Part shown: piece by piece, positions 20,771-32,670 of the stretch
How the letters are laid out: each line of letters starts with the position of its first letter
Position numbering within the stretch: position 1 is the first letter of the stretch
Assembly: GCA_023055425.1 (NCBI GenBank)
Contig: JALGPY010000001.1
Coordinates: 143,307,368-143,371,367 of the forward strand
Reading direction: 5' to 3'
Length of the DNA: 64,000 nt
DNA from: Linanthus parryae
Taxonomy: Eukaryota > Streptophyta > Magnoliopsida > Ericales > Polemoniaceae
Translations under genes and position numbers: made by a program
The notes under the pieces: model-generated
What the model saw: only the letters and a program-made list of their open reading frames with translations
Told to the model about the DNA's origin: nothing
Databases searched by the model: none

Positions 20771-21843
20771 GAACTGGCGAACAAAGGGAAACAGAAGGAA
20801 CTAAGAAAAACAGTCAGAGAGGCAATGACCACTTAAAGGGATATTGAAAGAAACAGATGAAATACAGCAAGGAAAATGGAAGAGAAGAAACCCTACAAGA
20901 CCTAGACACGAAACTCATGCAGAGATTAAACCCTAATCTGTAAACCTAAGTGCAATTCTATTGGCTCTAGATGCGGCATGCAAGACCTAGTTAACCCCTA
21001 GTGGCAGGTGCAATCATTGATAAACTGCTAGTTAACCAGGCATTGTTGAGCCATGCAACCTTGGTCATCTATGAGGAAGTCGAAGCAAGCTGCACTCATA
21101 GTTCTCTGAATTCACACCACCAAAACCAATACCACGATACACCAAAAGTTGGAACTAGAACTGTATCGCTCGACACAAACAGAAGAAACAAAAATTTAGA
21201 GTATGAAGTGACCTCTGATGGGAAAATAGATCCACTCACTCCTGCACCGAGAAGGATTGCTTCACAGAAAGGCAATCTTGAGAAATGTCCTAAAAGCTAA
21301 ATCTTGTCACACTTGATGGATAATGATGGGATATTGAAACGTAGATTAGATTTGACGAAGAAGGTTGAGGTCACTAATGAGGAAAAAACTAGAGTGAGAA
21401 AGCTCTAAAGAGAGCACTGATTTTTTCCTTAATGATGTAGTTAAGTCTTTCAGCAATTAACTTTGCCTTAATGATGTAATTAAGTCTTTAGAGATTAACT
21501 TTGCCTAAGTCTTTTAGGAGATGTGTTACAGGAAAACAGGTCTTTCATGAGATGAACCTCTCTAAGACTAAGTTGGAGATTGCATGGCTGGCAGGAAGCC
21601 GGCAGAGGAATGAATCCGACAGAAGTGGTGAGAGGAAGAAGTTGGAAACTTATTTTTCACCTCGAAAGATCGGCCCCTGGGGCCAGGGGTGAGAATCCTT
21701 GGCGGGATCGACCACGCCGGGTGGCGTTACCCGTCATTAGAGGTGAGTTTCGACTCGACCTGATTCGAATCGGTTGATAAGTGGCGTTTTAGGGGTGAGT
21801 ATTGAAGTTAACAGAAGGGCATAACTGTCATTAACCAAAACGG
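20771..21843. other. LINE 5' flank and intergenic sequence
   Basis: The part next to 20770 may be LINE 5' UTR. Around 21429-21506 a ~39-bp unit (CCTTAATGATGTARTTAAGT then CTTT...AACTTTG) is tandemly duplicated. The 99-codon plus-strand frame at 21001-21300 has no recognisable domain and is not called. Confidence 0.5.
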
Positions 21844-22396
21844 GTACCTACTAGGGATGGCAACGGATCGGATTTGGATCGGATCTGTCAATAATCCGAT
21901 CCGATCTGAAAATGATACCTCCTGATCCGAATCTGATCCAAATCCGTTGGGGTCCGGATCGGATTAGGATCGGATCATATAACGAAACACCCAAAAAGTT
22001 TGAATCCGATCCATAAGAAAAACGGATCATGGATCACAAGAACGGATCACGAATCGAATCGGGTCGAATTATATATTATTATATTATTATATATATAATG
22101 TGTGATTATATTATATAATTATAATTATTTTATATAATTATACATATATTATATGTAGTTAAGATCGGATAGGATTACCGGATATTTTATGTATATATCA
22201 GATCGGGTCGGATCGGATCGGATCATCGGATATTTACAGATATGATCCGAATCCGATCCGAAATCCGAACGAATCGCATACTTGTGATCCAAATCCGATC
22301 CAAAGGCAAATGGATCGGATTCGGACCGCTCCATTAGGGTCGGATCACCCCGGATCTCGGATCGGAGAGGACCGCATTGCCATCCCTAGTACCTAC
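21844..22396. mobile_element. hAT-type MITE (21852-22388) with 8-bp TSD
   Basis: GTACCTAC occurs at 21844-21851 and 22389-22396 and is the 8-bp TSD typical of hAT elements. Terminal inverted repeats begin TAGGGATGGCAA and end TTGCCATCCCTA, a well-known plant hAT terminus. The 537-bp interior is built of GGATCGGATC-type motifs in both orientations around an AT-rich centre (about 22070-22170), with no transposase coding. Confidence 0.9.
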
Positions 22397-22529
22397 ATGT
22401 TACCTAAGGGGTGGTTTGTGAGCATTGAAGACATGAAATCCCTTCACATTTCCAAGATCCCTCATGGTCAACTGTAGGGCTAGGAACGCGATAAATTGCC
22501 TTTGATTAAACACATAGACAAACAATAAG
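22397..22529. other. Short intergenic spacer
   Basis: No feature seen between the hAT MITE and the inverted F-box-like fragment. Confidence 0.4.
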
Positions 22530-22815
22530 AGAAGCTCTACTATTGACCCAGCAAACGAATCCTCCGTGATGTTAAGATAGGCAGGTCACTCTGGGGAACG
22601 AATGAGCTTCTACACACAACCTATTCCCAATGTAAGTACTGCACATTCGAAATCCTCCTAATCAACTGAGTAATTCGTCATAACCACCTTATATTCCTTG
22701 GGCGAATAAATGTATGCAAATGACAATGTGTGAAAGCTAAGTTCAACTCTGAATGGTGAAAATGATGACTGTGATTCTCCTCGTACATAGAACATAGTTA
22801 TATCACTTCTCTACT
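22530..22815 (-). pseudogene. F-box-associated-domain-like gene fragment, inverted copy
   Basis: On the minus strand this resembles 23930-24220 and 31130-31395 over its whole length (shared TTCAGAGTTGAACTTAGC, TTTCACACATTGTCATTTGC, CCTATCTTAACATCA). The minus-strand frame reads VELSFHTLSFAYIYSPKEYKVV-like sequence in pieces, then FECAVLTLGIGC. The pattern of a short beta-rich stretch, KEYKVV, then ...LTLG is that of the F-box-associated (FBA) interaction domain of plant F-box proteins. Frame breaks and missing flanks make it a relic. The F-box identity is a moderate-confidence inference. Confidence 0.45.
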
Positions 22816-23607
22816 CCAACAACAGCAATACCATCACAACAAGCCTAAATTATGTAGCAAGACGCCTGGGTCAACAGTTTACATTAAATATCCAATTTTT
22901 ATGTAGACATAACTTCTCACCAATGAAATTATTATGTTATTTTTTTATATTTGATGATTGGATATTACACTTATTCTTATATGATTGAAAATTAGATTTC
23001 AAAGACCAATAGCATTGTCAACAGTAAATAACAAATAGAAGCTCTAAAGTTAGAACTTTTAGAATGAAGCAACAATTTTGATTATTTATTTATTTACTTA
23101 CTTACTTATTCTTTCATACGTGGACAAATTTATTTGAAAGGTTTAGTTCAAATTTGACAAGCTAATTTTTATATAACTTATCTCATAAATAAGTCCCTCA
23201 AAAAGTGAAAAAAGAATCTTGCATATAATCTAACCGGTGTGGGCCGTTGGATATGTACGCCGTCGGTATGCTTGATTGGATATTTCCTATTCATGGTGAT
23301 TATAATCTATTTCTTAAATGTGTGAATGTTCAAATGTTAATAAGAATTTGACGGCGGGTGTCATATACTCCATTTTTTCGTGCACCAAAAGGCCAAAATT
23401 ATAATGAAGCTACTCTATTTTCACACAGAGTCGACTCGTTAAACCGGTGGGTTAACCCGCGGGTCTATGGGTCTAACGGGTTTACATGGGACTACTGAGG
23501 GTTTATCAGATGACAGGTTTTTGAGCGGGTCAACTCCTTTCTCATGTACACTCATGAACTCGTTAAACATGTGGGTCAACCCGTGAGTTTGATAACCTTG
23601 CTCCAGG

Positions 23608-23832
23608 CTTTCGAAGTAGCTGTGGGCATCGTGACTGAAAAATACGCCATAAATGCGACTAGGAATATGTTCTTTTATGAATTCAGGATAACATACAACG
23701 TTATAACAGTGGAACCCGGCTAAGTATTTCAGTGGTATAACCTATACATTCTCCTGAATTCATGAAAGAACACCGACCTAGTCGCGTTTCTGGCCTATCT
23801 TTCACTTGCGGTGGCTACGACTACTTCAAAAG
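23608..23832. mobile_element. Foldback MITE with ~105-bp inverted repeats, copy A
   Basis: The left end CTTTCGAAGTAGCTGTGGGC and right end GCTACGACTACTTCAAAAG are inverted copies. GCGACTAGG...ATGAATTCAGGA pairs with TCCTGAATTCAT...CCTAGTCGCG near the centre. The 225-bp element is nearly one hairpin. The same element occurs in copy B at 30774-31012, so it predates the segmental duplication. TSD not clear. Confidence 0.75.
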
Positions 23833-23929
23833 TTTAGAGAATTCAAAAGTGTCAAGAGTGAATGAGTGATGTTCCCTTCTCCGTACATAGTTTGGGCTCG
23901 TTGTGATGGATTGTTGTTGGTGGAGGAGA

Positions 23930-24220
23930 GAGGCAATATATTTGTGTCTATGTACTAAGAGAATTACAGTCAGTCCTCCGTTCAGAGTTGAACTTAGCTT
24001 TCACACATTGTCATTTGCATACACTCGTTCGACCAAGGAACATAAGGTGGCTCTCACAAACTATTATGTTGATCAGCAGGCTTACGAATGTGCAGCGCTT
24101 ACCCTTGGAAAAGGTTGCAAGTTGAAGATCCTTCCTTCCCAAGAGTTATTTGTCTATCTTAACATCAGGGTGCATACATATGCCACTGGAGAATTCATTT
24201 CTGGGTAATAGCAGAGCTCC
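23930..24220 (+). pseudogene. F-box-associated-domain-like gene fragment, copy A
   Basis: The frame at 23903-24208 carries VELSFHTLSFAYTRSTKEHK, VALTNYYVDQQAYECAALTLG and KGCKLKILPS. The STKE-(H/Y)-KV... block followed by a YEC/FEC-x-LTLG block is reminiscent of FBA-type F-box proteins (inference). No start region and no F-box precede it, and a stop follows near 24206. The sequence then passes directly into an NPF transporter 3' exon, so two unrelated gene pieces are abutted here. Confidence 0.45.
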
Positions 24221-24235
24221 TCACATTGTGGGGAA

Positions 24236-24641
24236 TGAGAAAGGCCCGGTCGACATGTCAGTGCTCTGGCTTGTTCTCAGAATTGCTGGGTTGGCTTGGC
24301 AGAGGACTTCAACGCGATCAGTCAGAACGAGTTTACTTCTCCGAGCTCCCCAGGTGTCTAGCATTGCAACTACACTAGGTGGAGTAGCGGGATCGGTTGC
24401 TAACATTCTCGTAAGCTTGATGATGAGTTTGGTTGACGACATTACAGGGAGAGATGGAAAAGAGAATTGGGTATCGAGCGATATCAATAAGGGTCATTTC
24501 TATTACTAGTATATGGTTCTTGCTGGTCTTTGTCTGCTTAACATTGTGTATTTCTTGGTTTGGAGTAGAGCTTATGGTCCTTGTGTGGGGGAGAGAGGTG
24601 GTGGTGTTGGTAGTGTAAAGGAGGAGTTTGAAGATGAATGA
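24236..24641 (+). pseudogene. NRT1/PTR (NPF) transporter, C-terminal exon remnant
   Basis: NPF proteins are 12-helix proton-coupled nitrate or peptide transporters of membranes. The remnant reads VDMSVLWLVL, then after a frameshift near 24290 LAEDFNAISQNEF (family: LAEAF...GQxEF), then back in the frame at 24150-24509 with SIATTLGGVAGSVANILVSL, VDDITGRDG, WVSSDINKGHFYY. A TAG at 24507-24509 stands where the family has aromatic residues; then MVLAGLCLLNIVYFLVWS and the acidic tail KEEFEDE end at TGA 24639-24641. These are the last two or three membrane segments. The N-terminal 400-plus residues are absent. Confidence 0.82.
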
Positions 24642-26589
24642 AATTGGTAAGTGTTGTCTTGTGGGGTTGATATGTAAATGGCATATATATTTGTGTAGTT
24701 TTCTTATGTAAAAGATGTTATCTAAAAGAATAGTTCATGTTACATGTACAATGGTACGATCCTGAACAAGGTTGAGTCCCTCGGAGTAATAGACTCAATG
24801 AGCTAGTGAAAGAAGAATGAAATTTGTAGCTGCAAAATTGGTTTTGATATGTGCATACGTTCATCTAATGTGTTATGCATGGGTGTGTAGCCTGAGCCCG
24901 AGCATGTATGATCTATGAGTCTATGTACTCATCCGTTCAACATGATTGTGCATGTTTTATATGAGTTCTATTGCTTACAACAACAGTTATCAATTTGAGT
25001 TAGTATCATCGATGTGGGATAGGAGAATGTTTGTCATTGATGAACAACACAATTGTTATTGTTGTAGATGAAGGAGAATTATATGCATAAGGGTGATGGC
25101 CACATTCTTGAACACTACATGTTAATAGGCCATCATCTTCCCTTACTACGGTGAACTTACTTTTTTTCAATTGTTGTCTTGAATGATATCAAATGCATAG
25201 TGCTATAATGAATTTCTCTCAATATAGAGTTGTGAAATTGGAGGAAACCAAAATCGACACTAAACTACCACCCAAAATCTCTCTCTGCCTCACTAACTAA
25301 GGATCCACCCATAGCCTGTAAATCCAAAACACGTGTATTCTTTTATCAACTGATACGCTAGATCTAACCTAATCCCATCCCCACATTTAACACTAAATCG
25401 AAAATAAAAGACAAGACATGGAAGGAGATATGTTCCGGGGGTTCACCGCCAACATTGCCGCATCTGGTTCTGGCCGGCTCCATCGTGGAGCTTCATAGAG
25501 ACCTCCGCACGGATCTGAAAGAAGAGGATTGAGAGGGAGAGACCAAAAGAAAAAAGGTTTCAATAGAAAACTCAACGGGAAGAATTGAAGGAGCTAATCT
25601 TCTCTTTTTATAGAAAAAGAAGCTAATCTTATATTCCTCGGATGCTTGACTGAAAACTCATACAAGCGTGCTCCCTAACGAAACGAACATATTCCTCTTG
25701 TAGCCTTGTGCTTTTTTGTTATCTCACATTTCTTTACCCACCCTAATGTGAATTCTTCCAGATTTATCTCTAACCCCCTTTTTTCTTTAATCATAAAATA
25801 AGAATTCAGGGAAAATTGTTGTTTTTTGGAATGAATACACTGTTGTATAGCCTGAATCATGAGCATAGGAGCTTTCAGATGACAAATCTTTTCTTCCTAT
25901 TCCTCAAATGCTTATACTCTGTTCAATAATCTGGACAAGTTTTATATTGGGTATACTTTTATTGATTTTAAGAATATTGTACCAAATCGTAACCAAATTT
26001 TTAATAGGTAAATTTAAACGTCACACTTTTTTCTTCACATTTTATGTGGATGTTTGTGATTGGTGATGTGATTATAGAAATATCTCAAAATAAATAGTTA
26101 CCAACAATCATTATCTTGACACATAGGAGGTGAAATTAAAGGGTGGAGAAAAAATGGCGAAGCATAGCGGCCCTCTTTCCAATATGAAAATTACTGGTGT
26201 AATTTTATTTTTATAAAAGACCAAAATACACACACTAATTGTTAGAAAACTAACGGTGTTAGTGGCATGTACCACCGGTGCAACAATTTTAAAATGTGGG
26301 TACTATGAATGCAAAAATTGAAAAGGTGAGTATAAAAGGGTAACAAAACGTATAATTTGGGTACCACTGGTACAATTTTGCCCATTCTCCATACGTTACC
26401 CGAAGCTACGTACTTCCGAGATGAAATGTACAAGAACTGGAAGACGCTACTGTTAAGACTTCTATAAAAAGTACCAGTCCGTTCCTTCTCTTTCTCCCCC
26501 TCGGAGAAGGCCCGGAAATTAAGAAAGCCACATATTTTACTGTTTTGCCCTTCTATAGTTCTAATATCCCTCTCATGTCCCTCCGTCTC
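24642..26589. other. Intergenic, no gene recognised
   Basis: AT-rich sequence with no ORF that I can link to a family. Short minus-strand frames at 25393-25575 and 26242-26595 have no motifs. The last ~100 bp lead into the TTTATTTATT simple repeat near 26636. Confidence 0.6.
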
Positions 26590-26632
26590 TACCATGTTAA
26601 GAACAAATAGAAGCTCTAAATTTAGAAATTTG

Positions 26633-26668
<36 letters not shown>

Positions 26669-27132
26669 CTTACTTACTTATTCTTTCACATGTCAACAAA
26701 CTTATTTGAAGGGTTTAGTTCAAATTTTACAAGCTAATTTTTATATAACTTATCTCATAAATAAATTCCTCAAAAAATGAAAAAGAATCTTGCATATAAT
26801 CTAACCGGTGTGGATCGTTTGATATTTACGCAGTCGGTATGCTTGATTGGATATTTCCTATTCGTGGTGATTATAATATATCTCTTAAACTTGTGAATGT
26901 TCAAAAGTTGAATCAGTGTTTGAAGGTGGGTAACTTCGTTTTTCGTGCACCAAAAGGCCAAAATTATAATGAAACTACACTACTTTCACATAGAGTCGAT
27001 TCATTAAACCGTGGGTCTATGGGTCTAACGGGTTTACATGAGACTACTGTGGGTTTGTCAGATGACGGGTTTTAGAGCGGGTCAACTCATTTTCTCATGT
27101 AGACTTGTAAACTCGTTAAACACATGGGTCAA
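26590..27132. repeat. Segmental duplication, copy B, left part
   Basis: Matches 23020-23575 (landmarks AACAAATAGAAGCTCTAAA, TTGCATATAATCTAACCGGT, CACCAAAAGGCCAAAATTAT, CTATGGGTCTAACGGGTTTA). Broken at GTCAA (27128-27132) by the solo LTR; resumes at 30741. Confidence 0.8.
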
Positions 27133-30100
27133 TGAAAGATCCCAGGATCTCGGTTCAGGGTTAAAGAGACAATCGACAACCAAAAGTAGAAAATTAACTT
27201 TTAAGATTACATCTCATTAATGTATACAACAATTATTTCAAAAGTGAGTACAATTTGGTTAAAGAAGAAAAAAAAAGTCGTGATCTTCTAAGTGTTGACT
27301 TCGTCTCGATCCACGTTCCCATTCCCCAAACTTGATTGACGACCTGCGGTTTTAAAATGGCAAATGCCGACGCAGTTTTGAAGAAATTGATCAGTAAAAA
27401 CTGAGTAAGTACATACTACGACATGTAAAACAACGAGTGGCACGGAAGCATGAGTTGAAACAAATTAGAAGATTTAAACAGTAAAACTATCATATTGGAG
27501 AATTTGGATCAACTTGAAGTAACCGAGTAACAAAAACCTCTCAATTTAATAACATTGAGAAACCACGAGTAGTTGGTAAAATATCCAGAGTAAACAAGAT
27601 CATTTGAACTGATAACGATAGTAGTTCATGAGTAGCCAAGATTTACAATTCATTTCAAGCGATTAGGGCATATCAAGAGGCACAAACAACATTAATAAGT
27701 AGTCAATTTTTAATTCCGACTTCAATCAACAGTTTAATTTAGCTGAGGCGTGTCAAGAGCCACCAGCAGGATCGATGTAAACAGAGGGATCACGAAATAA
27801 TCACTAAGGGTTCCTTCTAGGTCTATCAAACCCTATTTCACCCGAGCGTTAAGGGAGCCCATTCGTCTACCCCGCTCACAACATTAGCTAAAAGACCTTA
27901 AGTGTCGACACCCCTATACCGTAGTGACCCTTACAAGTATAAGTAGCACTCTATAGCTCTATAAACCCTTGGCCTCAATATCTTGATACATTTTGGCTCA
28001 TCGGGGGTGGATTTGTGAACATTAACGTTCTATCCAATAATAAGAAGCATTGCTTCAATGGTCTTAGCCATACGAAAATGGAGGATCGCTTGATGCCTCC
28101 CATTAATAACAGTATTCTGTACATCGTCCTAAGTCTATTAGAGGTATTTTATTTCTTCTCTTTCACATAACCAGAATCATAATATCAAAAATTCGCAAGT
28201 AATTTCCGAGAGTTCTCAAAGGAGATAAATAAAATAGTTTAACAACTTTCGAGTCGAAAACATGCATTCTCATACTATTTCATATAACCAACATTCATTT
28301 TAACATTAAACGCAAACACACATTTTGATATGAAAAGGCCGTACATATGTACTTACCTCTGAGCCATGAAAGGCGCAACGCAAAGCTAGCACTCCTACAA
28401 CTCTCGTCTCACATTGGATCCGGGTCTCACCGTCAACGCAGCAGCACAAATACGTACGTCTACTTGGTACGAGCACAACGACTGGATATAAACAATTCAA
28501 GTATACTGTCTATTAGCATTTACCCTCTATATGAGGTTGTATGCAAGAATGCAATGGAAAGCGGGTCATGTAAGATAAATGACTAAAACGCCCCTCATAC
28601 TCCAAAACTGTCTAGTTGCCCGGTCCTCAAATTATACTCATATTGGCCCAAAAACATGTAAGAATGACTCTAAACTCTCTCATATGTACTTAGCATCGAA
28701 ATCTACAACTTTCAATAAATTGCACTTAGGCCCCTAAAGTTTAGTAAAATTGCAAAAAGACCCCAACATTTGACTTGGTCAACCCTAGACCAGAATTACA
28801 GACAAGTAATCCAAAAACGCATACAAGACATGCTGACACACTCAAAGTTACCAAACTAACCTCAATTCAAAGTTTAAGTGAAATTACTATTTTGGCCCTC
28901 CTATACAGTTCAGTCAAACTAGGGTTTGCGAAAAGTGATACTTGGTCAAACATGATATTTATACTCAGAATATGAATACGAGCAAGTTTCGGGAAGAACA
29001 CTAAGGCTAGAAATGTCATTTAGAGTGTCGAATTCAAAAGTCAAATATAGAAGAAAATCGACTCAACTAGTCAACTTTAGAGCTGATTTGTAATCAATTG
29101 AGGGGGATACTTGAAAATCTAAGAATAGGGTTTTGAAGATGATAGTTCAAGGATTCCAGAACATATTTGAACTCCTAAAAACTCCAAGTATTCAAAGAAA
29201 TATCGCTAGTCAAAGTTGGATGAAAATTACGATTCAATACTTAGAAAAAAATTCGATAGTGCTTCGCGAGTTCAAACTAGCAACTTTAGGCTCGTTTTGT
29301 GAGAAATCCGTTATAAATTTGAACATGACCCAGAGATAATGATTTGAAGTATTATGTATCACCTTCACAACGGAGAAAACAGATCCAAATTTCATTAAGT
29401 TTTGAAGAAGATACAAGGGTTACAAAATGGATGTTTCACCATATCCTTCTATACTTAGAAAAATTTTGAGCACTCACAGCCAAGAACACATCAAACACCT
29501 AGCTAACTAGCCATGTTCAAGCCCAATTTCAGAGGGTTTAGAGATGAAACTGGACCGCGAAATTCAAATGAAACTTGTAGCTAGCATACCCAGGATTACA
29601 CAGGAAGAAACCGTGCATGATTTGGACAAGAATTGAGGGAGTTACAGTCCCATAAATAGGGCAGGTTCATGAACCCAAAAACATGAACTACAAGAATCAA
29701 ACTATAACGATTTGTTGTTACAGTCACGATTTGATGATCTAAACATGTTCTATACATGATAAGGAGCATGATTAAGCTTTCAATCGATCAAAACAAGCAA
29801 GAGAAGGGATTGTACCGAGCTCGAGCTTTTTCGGCGGCCATGGCAGAAACCGGCGGCCGCTGCTCAGTTCCCGGCGATTCGGCGCGTACCCAGGAGCTTC
29901 TGGGTTCGCCTGGGTTGTCCACAACCATATGCGACCTCGGAGCAACCGTCTGGAGGGAAGAAAAGGCCAAGAACAGGGAGAATGCAGAAGCCCGACGTTC
30001 AACAGAAGTTCCCGTCGGGTTCTTCAACCCAGTTTCCGGCGAGGCGTTATTCCGACGAATTGGACCGAAAATTTGGTACTCCTAGGTTCGTCCAAGAGCA

Positions 30101-30377
30101 AGGATCACGAAAACACAAGCTAGAATGATCAATTCGGAACAGATACAGAGAATTTGACAAGAATACGAGCTAGGGTTCTTACAGTTCTTCGTCGAATTCG
30201 GCCTCGATACGCAACCATTCGCGAAAATGATTGGGGGCTTTTGATCCTCGTGTCGAGGGCTTCCACCAGTAGCAGCAGAATCGTGAAAGGCGTGGTGGAG
30301 GTGGTGGCTGTGTTGGTGGTGGTGGTTGTATGGAAGAGAAGAAGATGAAGTTGATGAAGATGATGTAGATGATGGTA

Positions 30378-30420
<43 letters not shown>

Positions 30421-30740
30421 GGTGGTGAAGATGGGAGTGGAGCTGCCACATAGCTCTTAGGTTGTCAAAATAAGGTTAACAAGTGTCTCACATGCATAAG
30501 GGGGTGTAAGTGTAGTTTTCAAACTTCAGTGTATAAACTAGAATTAGAGCTTCTATTTAATTTCTAAGAATTGCACAACCACCCCGAACATCTCTAGCGC
30601 TTCAAAATCATCTTAACGACGTCTAAATGTCGCCAACTCTCCAAAATGCCCACATTAAAGCCGTGACAGAATATTTACAAATTTGCCCCCAAAGTCTTGA
30701 TATTGCACTAAGAACTCTCTCGAGAATTAGGGGTGTTACA
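27133..30740 (-). mobile_element. 3.6-kb solo LTR of a gypsy-type element
   Basis: Bounded by a 5-bp TSD GTCAA (27128-27132 and 30741-30745). It begins TGAAAGATCC and ends GGGTGTTACA on the plus strand. On the minus strand it starts TGTAACACCCC, close to the TGTAATACCCC start of the LTRs at 43-57 kb, and it shares the block GTGTCGACACTTAAGGTCTT (minus strand, near 27900-27925) with them. It also has a GC-rich island (about 29820-30340) at a place comparable to that in the other LTRs. No second LTR or internal domain lies within the TSD, hence solo LTR. Confidence 0.87.
30381..30416. repeat. (TC)18 microsatellite
   Basis: Uninterrupted TC dinucleotides inside the solo LTR, next to the GC-rich island. 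Confidence 0.95.
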
Positions 30741-30773
30741 GTCAACCCGTGAGTTAGATAACCTGGCTCCAGG

Positions 30774-31012
30774 CTTTTGAAGTAGCCGTTTTGAAGTAGC
30801 CGTAGGCACTGTGACTGAAAAATAGGCCAGAAACGCAACGAGGACGCTGTTCTTTCAGGAATTCAGGAGAACATACAACGTTATAGCAGTGGAATCCCAG
30901 TAAGTATAGCAGTGGTATAACCTATACATTCTCCGGAATTCATGAAAGAACACCGCCCTAGTCGCGTTTCTGGCCTATTTTTCACTCGCGGTACCTACGG
31001 CTACTTCAAAAG
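30774..31012. mobile_element. Foldback MITE, copy B
   Basis: Same element as 23608-23832: ends CTTTTGAAGTAGCCG and GGCTACTTCAAAAG, with hairpin arms GAATTCAGGAGAACAT and its partner ATTCTCCGGAATTCAT. Confidence 0.75.
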
Positions 31013-31129
31013 TTTAGAGAATTCAAAAGTAGCGATGTCAAGAGTGATGTTCCCTTCTCATTACATAGTTTGGGCTCGTTGTGATGGATTGTTGCTGTTG
31101 TTGGAGGAGAGAAGCAATTTTTTTTTGTT

Positions 31130-31395
31130 TGTCTATGTACTAAGAGAATTACAGTCATTCATCCGTTCAGAGTTGAACTTAGCTTTCACACATTGTCATT
31201 TGCATACACTCGTTCGGCCAAGCAACATAAGGGGATCTCACAAACTATTATGTTGATCAGCAGACTTACGAACGTGCAGCGCTTACCCTGGGAAATGGTT
31301 ACACGTTGAAGATCCTTCATTCGCAAGAGTTATTTGCCTATCTTAACATCATGGTGCATACATATTCCACTGGAGAATTCATTTATGGGTAATAG
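31130..31395 (+). pseudogene. F-box-associated-domain-like gene fragment, copy B
   Basis: Homologous to 23930-24220 (VELSFHTLSFAYTRS is preserved as coding-like sequence around 31170-31220: RSELNLAFTHCHLH in the open frame, the other frame giving the former). CTATTATGTTGATCAGCAG and GTGCAGCGCTTACCC are shared. Stops and small indels break it. Unlike copy A, it does not continue into NPF sequence. Confidence 0.42.
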
Positions 31396-32108
31396 CAGAG
31401 CTTCTCACATTGTTTGTCTCTAGTTGAATCAATGGCAATTTAACGAGAGGGATCTAAGAAACGCTGTGTGTGGAAGGGAGTTCATGTCTTCAATTTTTTG
31501 GTGCGAAGGTGGAAGATTATTCTACACTGAGGGTTTGTTTGATCCCAAGGGGGCTGCTTAGTGGAGGAAGATATACTAATTTGACCCAGGTGTTCAGGTC
31601 CCTACAAATATGAGGAGACAAGGATCCCGGTAGCTCAATGAAGTTGTGGTCTTCCGAAACCACCTCTACAAAGATCCTCTCTTAGGCTCCAGTGTCAAGA
31701 CTGGATAGATCATCATACTTGGATGGAGTGAATTATGGGGGCCATGTTTCTATGTTGACTTTGCTTGGTAACTCACCTGGATACCTCTAAGAAGATGGTT
31801 TCTCAATCATGGAAATTATGTATGAGTGACGTTTTGAATAATTTTTTACTATGTTTATGTTCCAAATCTTATCTCTAAAGTTCGAATAATTGTGGATTAC
31901 CTCAGAATGTGTTTGGAAATTTTATGAACAATAATTGTGGATTGCCTCAGAATGTGTATTTGGAAATTTTATGAACATTGATCGTGTTTCTTGACAAAAC
32001 ATAAATTAGGCATTTTATCTTATATTGTGTACTTGAGTGTGTGAGGAGATAATGGTAATTAACTGGGTAGACATCTTGCTTTCTTTTTTCCATTATGTGG
32101 TAGAATGT
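31396..32108. other. Intergenic, possible decayed gene remnant
   Basis: 31400-31750 has a somewhat coding-like composition but no frame longer than a few dozen codons and no motif I recognise. A ~45-bp unit ending GGATTGCCTCAGAATGTGT is tandemly repeated at about 31880-31975. Confidence 0.4.
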
Positions 32109-32342
32109 TACTTCCTCCGTTCTCTTTATCGCTTCCTATTTTGACTTTTACGGGTCACTTTGACATGATAATTTTGTTAACAAAACAATGTATGGGACAA
32201 TTTTGTCATGGCGTTGTAAAGCAAACTCTACTTTACAACATCGTCAAAAGATTCTAAAATATTGTTCTGCTTATCAAATTACCAGGTCAAGGTGACTCGG
32301 TGAATAGTGAAGTAGGAAGCAGAAGAGAGAACGGAGGAAGTA
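32109..32342. mobile_element. Stowaway-like MITE (32111-32340), TA TSD
   Basis: TA at 32109-32110 and 32341-32342 flanks a 230-bp element starting CTTCCTCCGTTCTCTTTATC and ending GAGAGAACGGAGGAAG. The TA duplication and the CTCC(T/G)TCCGT-type terminus fit Tc1/mariner-derived Stowaway elements of plants. Confidence 0.87.
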
Positions 32343-32670
32343 TATCTTTTAGTAGCATTCATTGCTGAAAACCAGATACTAGGTTGAGAACTGAAGAAGC
32401 TAAAGATACCCATTTTTGAAGTCGTGATTCCCAAAGTCATGGGAACTATGTAGATTTTTGTCTGGATTATATAGGGGTAAGGTAGGAAACATGCGACAAA
32501 TCCACCTATCGGAGTCATGTGATTCCCGAAACCTGAATATTTCATATTGGGGGAGAATTTGCGACTTCTTAGTGATTTAGTAGGGTGAAATGTTATGTTT
32601 ACCGCAGGTACTGACAATATAAAGGGAATAATTCAATCTATTATCGTCTTATCCTCTACAATTCTTGACC

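Larger units (their letters stand above)
23040..24230. repeat. Segmental duplication, copy A
   Basis: Resembles 26590-27132 plus 30741-31395, i.e. copy B with a solo LTR in it. Shared landmarks in order: a run of TTTATTTATT, TTGCATATAATCTAACCGGTGTG, GCACCAAAAGGCCAAAATTAT-type sequence, GGGTCTATGGGTCTAACGGG, the foldback MITE, and the F-box-like fragment. The copies differ by many substitutions and small indels, so the duplication is not recent. Confidence 0.8.
30741..31395. repeat. Segmental duplication, copy B, right part
   Basis: Continues 27132 after the solo LTR and matches 23575-24220: AACCCGTGAGTT, GCTCCAGGCTTT, the foldback MITE and the F-box-like fragment. A short tandem duplication of TTTGAAGTAGCCGT near 30777-30800 is specific to this copy. 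Confidence 0.8.

Noticed and set aside
21001..21300. 99-codon ORF upstream of the hAT MITE
   Set aside because: No recognisable domain, no promoter context, and weak coding character.
29756..30123. ORFs in the GC-rich island of the solo LTR
   Set aside because: Several frames are open at once in GC-rich LTR sequence; no motif.
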